In this document: positions 5,678 through 7,529 of the stretch, piece by piece
Layout: the number at the start of each line of letters is the position of its first letter
Position numbering within the stretch: the first letter of the stretch is position 1
Origin: Euryarchaeota archaeon UBA106
GTDB lineage: Archaea; Thermoplasmatota; Poseidoniia; Poseidoniales; Thalassarchaeaceae
Reading direction: 5' to 3'
DNA: 7,529 nucleotides
NCBI GenBank assembly: GCA_002502365.1
Contig: DAOJ01000064.1
Coordinates: 2,787 to 10,315, forward strand
The notes under the pieces: generated by a model
Databases searched by the model: none
The model's input: the letters and a program-made list of their open reading frames with translations, nothing else
What the model was told of the DNA's origin: nothing
Translations under genes and position numbers: made by a program

Positions 5678-6769
5678 ATGTTCCGCATCCGCTTGGTAGA
5701 GCAGCCAATGCCTACCGGTTCGAAAGACCCGGATGTGTTACTTGCTTGGCTGCTCGATTCTATGGGTTTGGTTAGATCGAGAACAGAAGGGGCAACCGTT
5801 GATGAAGAGCAAGGTGCGATACATCGAATGGTAAGACACACACTTCTGGAAGAGCCACTGAAGGGATGGGATAACTCTGCTATTTCCGAATTCTCTGGAC
5901 TTTCTCAAACAGGAGTCCACAATCAGATGCACAAATTGCGTGAAGTCGGATTAATCAGCTCTCAATTGCAAGGCAGATGGCACGTTAACGTACTTCGTGG
6001 TGGTTCAATGGCCTCGTCAGTAGAATTGATTGCAGTTCAAACTCGTGCCATTGCGATGATGAGATTGGCTGAACTTAGTGATGTTATATCGGATTCAGAA
6101 TCACGAATGCAAGAAGTTGGAGAAGAAGAATCACAAGCCTTCAGAATAGATATTGCCGAGCCTGGACCTACACCTGAAGATTCTGATAGGCTCGATTGTT
6201 TGCTTGCCGATCTCGGAATAACTGGAGATCGTATCAAGAAAGGAGATACAGTTTCTCGTAGAGTATTCAATGAGTTAGCATCTAGTGAGAGACCATTGAC
6301 TTTGCAAACATTGGCTGACAGAACAAAAGAAACTCGCTCCCGCGCTCAACGAGTAATTGAGCGGTTAAGACAAGCCGGAATAGTAGACAGGGTTGCTATG
6401 CGTGACCGTATAGCTATGGATGTCTACAGTGGATTGGTGCGTCAGTATACTGCTAGAGGTGAAGACTGGTTGATGGGGAGAGGAGGCCTTGGTAGACTCG
6501 ATGAGGATGTTTCATCAGCACTGATTAAGGGTGTTCGAAAAGACAAGTTGAGTATTGAAAAGGTAGAAGAAATACTATCCAAGGTCTCGATTGATTCTCA
6601 GCGTCTATTGCTCAATACTCTCGGTGGCAGAATGCCCTATGGATATAGGATAGCTGGAAGAAATGGTGAAGACGTTTCAGAGCGGGTGATGACGAATATC
6701 GATAGAACCCTACGTCGCCTTAGAACAGTTGCACAAAGATTGGATAATTCCTTGTCAATGGATGATTAA
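5678..6769 (+). CDS. Predicted DNA-binding protein with two winged-helix-like regions, function unknown
   Basis: A 363-residue, highly charged protein without signal peptide or membrane segment. Residues about 62-107 read as a helix-turn-helix with wing: NSAISEFSGLSQTGVHNQM, then LREVGLISSQ and a short strand RWHVNVLRGG. Residues 112-145 look helical, then an acidic linker follows (146-172). Residues about 190-246 form a second similar unit: RRVFNELASS, LTLQTLADRT, SRAQRVIERLRQAGIVDRV. The last 100 residues (262-363) contain a Gly-rich turn (MGRGGLGRL), further helices and a basic stretch, and match no family I recognise. A transcription regulator or chromosome-associated protein is the likely type. 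Start: in-frame TGA at 5657 makes ATG 5678 the first candidate; ATG 5708 would remove ten residues. The gene ends in TAA at 6767-6769, overlapping by four bases the gene read toward it. Specific targets cannot be inferred. Confidence 0.8.
   Translation: MFRIRLVEQPMPTGSKDPDVLLAWLLDSMGLVRSRTEGATVDEEQGAIHRMVRHTLLEEPLKGWDNSAISEFSGLSQTGVHNQMHKLREVGLISSQLQGRWHVNVLRGGSMASSVELIAVQTRAIAMMRLAELSDVISDSESRMQEVGEEESQAFRIDIAEPGPTPEDSDRLDCLLADLGITGDRIKKGDTVSRRVFNELASSERPLTLQTLADRTKETRSRAQRVIERLRQAGIVDRVAMRDRIAMDVYSGLVRQYTARGEDWLMGRGGLGRLDEDVSSALIKGVRKDKLSIEKVEEILSKVSIDSQRLLLNTLGGRMPYGYRIAGRNGEDVSERVMTNIDRTLRRLRTVAQRLDNSLSMDD
6766..6769. other. TTAA shared by two convergent stop codons
   Basis: The plus-strand gene ends in TAA at 6767-6769 and the minus-strand DUF2237 gene ends in TAA read from 6768 to 6766. 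Both stops fall inside one palindromic TTAA, so the two coding regions overlap by four bases and no intergenic space remains for a terminator on either strand. Confidence 0.95.
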
Positions 6770-7128
6770 GCCGCATGGCTTTCTAGCATCTCAAGTTCAC
6801 ATACTGCAAGTGACTCTTCATGAGTTGCCTCCAAGACGACAGGGCAGGCAACCCCAGCCTCCGCTGCATCCTGCCACGTTCCAGCACAAACACACCATCT
6901 ATCACCTGCCTTCAATCCAGGAAAGCCAAATTGAGGAGCTGGTGTAATTAGGTCATTACCTTGTGAGAGAGCAAACTGAAGAAAGTCGTCTGTAACGATT
7001 GCGCAGACGGTATGCGAACCCCTATCCCTTGAATCTGTGTTACAACATCCATCCCTAAACCAACCCGTTAGAGGGTCAATTGAACATTTTTGTAATTCGG
7101 TACCTTTCACATTGATTGAATCGTGCAT
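6766..7128 (-). CDS. DUF2237 family protein
   Basis: A 120-residue protein that matches the DUF2237 family (COG3651) along its full, usual length: LQKCSIDPLTGWFRDGCCNT (12-31), DRGSHTVCA (35-43), FGFPGLKAGDRWCVCA (67-82) and a C-terminal LEATHEESL block (99-107). It has eight cysteines (15, 28, 29, 42, 79, 81, 95, 110), several in conserved motifs, so metal binding or disulfide chemistry is conceivable. The molecular function of the family is not known to me. It has no signal peptide or membrane segment, so it is probably cytoplasmic. Its ATG overlaps the stop of the dihydrouridine synthase gene by one base (TAATG), which implies a shared transcript and translational coupling; its stop overlaps the convergent regulator gene. 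The conserved blocks make the family call very secure, even though function stays open. Confidence 0.95.
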   Translation of the reverse strand: MHDSINVKGTELQKCSIDPLTGWFRDGCCNTDSRDRGSHTVCAIVTDDFLQFALSQGNDLITPAPQFGFPGLKAGDRWCVCAGTWQDAAEAGVACPVVLEATHEESLAVCELEMLESHAA

Positions 7129-7529
7129 TATGCTACTACCTCAGTTGAAGTAAGTTCCTTCAGGTATCTGGAAACTCGCATCCCTAATTGTTGTTGGTTT
7201 TGTATCGAATGCAATTCTACTCTCATATTCGATGCGCCGGGAAGGCCTTTTGTGAAGGATACTGCATGACGTTTGAGGTTCTTACAATGACCTTCTTCAT
7301 AAACCTCTGAACTCAATTTGAGATACCTCTCCCAGCACCAAGAACGTGCTACTGCGGGGTTTTCTTCACCCCACGGTGGACTCTGATTTAACCATCCTAA
7401 ATCCCGCTTAATTTCATGGAATATTGTTGGACGCCCAATCGCTCCTCTTCCTATCATCAGTCCTGCCGCTCCGGTAGCTTCGATACAAGCCGCGGCTGAT
7501 TTTGCGTCGACTACATCTCCATTGGCAAT
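7128..7529 (-). CDS. tRNA-dihydrouridine synthase, C-terminal part (5' end outside window)
   Basis: The visible frame gives the last 133 residues of a flavoenzyme that reduces uridine to dihydrouridine in tRNA, using FMN and NAD(P)H. The first visible residues, IANGDVVD, match the Dus motif that contacts FMN, and LMIGRGAIGRPTIF is the phosphate-binding GRG segment (family form MIGRGALGNPWIF). The rest is the helical C-terminal domain that grips tRNA, with the typical LKRHAVSFTKGLPGASNMR block. The catalytic cysteine and most of the TIM barrel lie beyond the right edge. An internal ATG at 7457 is not the start, since the conserved FMN motif precedes it and the frame runs to the edge without a stop. 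It leads the DUF2237 gene in a TAATG overlap. The Dus subtype and target uridine cannot be told from this end. Confidence 0.95.
   Translation of the reverse strand: MANGDVVDAKSAAACIEATGAAGLMIGRGAIGRPTIFHEIKRDLGWLNQSPPWGEENPAVARSWCWERYLKLSSEVYEEGHCKNLKRHAVSFTKGLPGASNMRVELHSIQNQQQLGMRVSRYLKELTSTEVVA

Noticed and set aside
5500..5841. 113-codon minus-strand frame across the junction of two plus-strand genes
   Set aside because: It overlaps two better-supported genes and its translation has no protein-like pattern.

Overview
The window looks like a chromosomal segment from a planktonic marine archaeon, most plausibly Marine Group II (Poseidoniales). The evidence is indirect: a 3-hydroxyacyl-CoA dehydrogenase/enoyl-CoA hydratase fusion in the archaeal domain order (dehydrogenase first), an N-terminally membrane-anchored double winged-helix regulator of the archaeal COG3398 type, a secreted protein with an anchor-V/Reeler-like start and Ig/PKD-like repeats, and almost no Shine-Dalgarno sequences. 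Several starts instead have a TATA-like box about 25-35 bases upstream, as expected for leaderless or near-leaderless archaeal transcripts. Assignment to the group is an inference from protein style, not from a marker gene.

Layout. (1) 1-1207, minus: 5' part of a large secreted protein gene that runs off the left edge. (2) 1208-1323: divergent promoter region. (3) 1324-3390, plus: bifunctional beta-oxidation enzyme with both active sites apparently intact. (4) 3391-3688: a gap holding a small stem-loop, a possible 40-residue CxxC/Trp/Glu-rich protein on the minus strand, and a perfect inverted repeat next to the TATA-like box of the following gene. (5) 3689-4141, plus: HxlR-family regulator. 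(6) 4239-4892 and 4923-5594, plus: a winged-helix regulator with an N-terminal hydrophobic segment, then a two-pass membrane protein with an acidic tail, 30 bases apart. (7) 5678-6769, plus: a 363-residue protein with two winged-helix-like regions and an unassigned C-terminal part. (8) 6766-7529, minus: a DUF2237 protein and the 3' part of a tRNA-dihydrouridine synthase gene, joined by a TAATG overlap and meeting the preceding gene tail to tail at a shared TTAA.

How the genes may work together. The fatty-acid enzyme stands alone as a metabolic gene. To its right are three different predicted DNA-binding proteins and one membrane protein, which suggests a small regulatory neighbourhood. The most system-like unit is the hydrophobic-anchored regulator with its membrane neighbour. 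The most testable regulatory site is the inverted repeat between the HxlR gene and the divergent small ORF. The right end is ordinary tRNA-modification housekeeping with a coupled conserved protein. No mobile element, CRISPR array, rRNA or tRNA was seen, and no stretch of more than 300 bases lacks a gene call.
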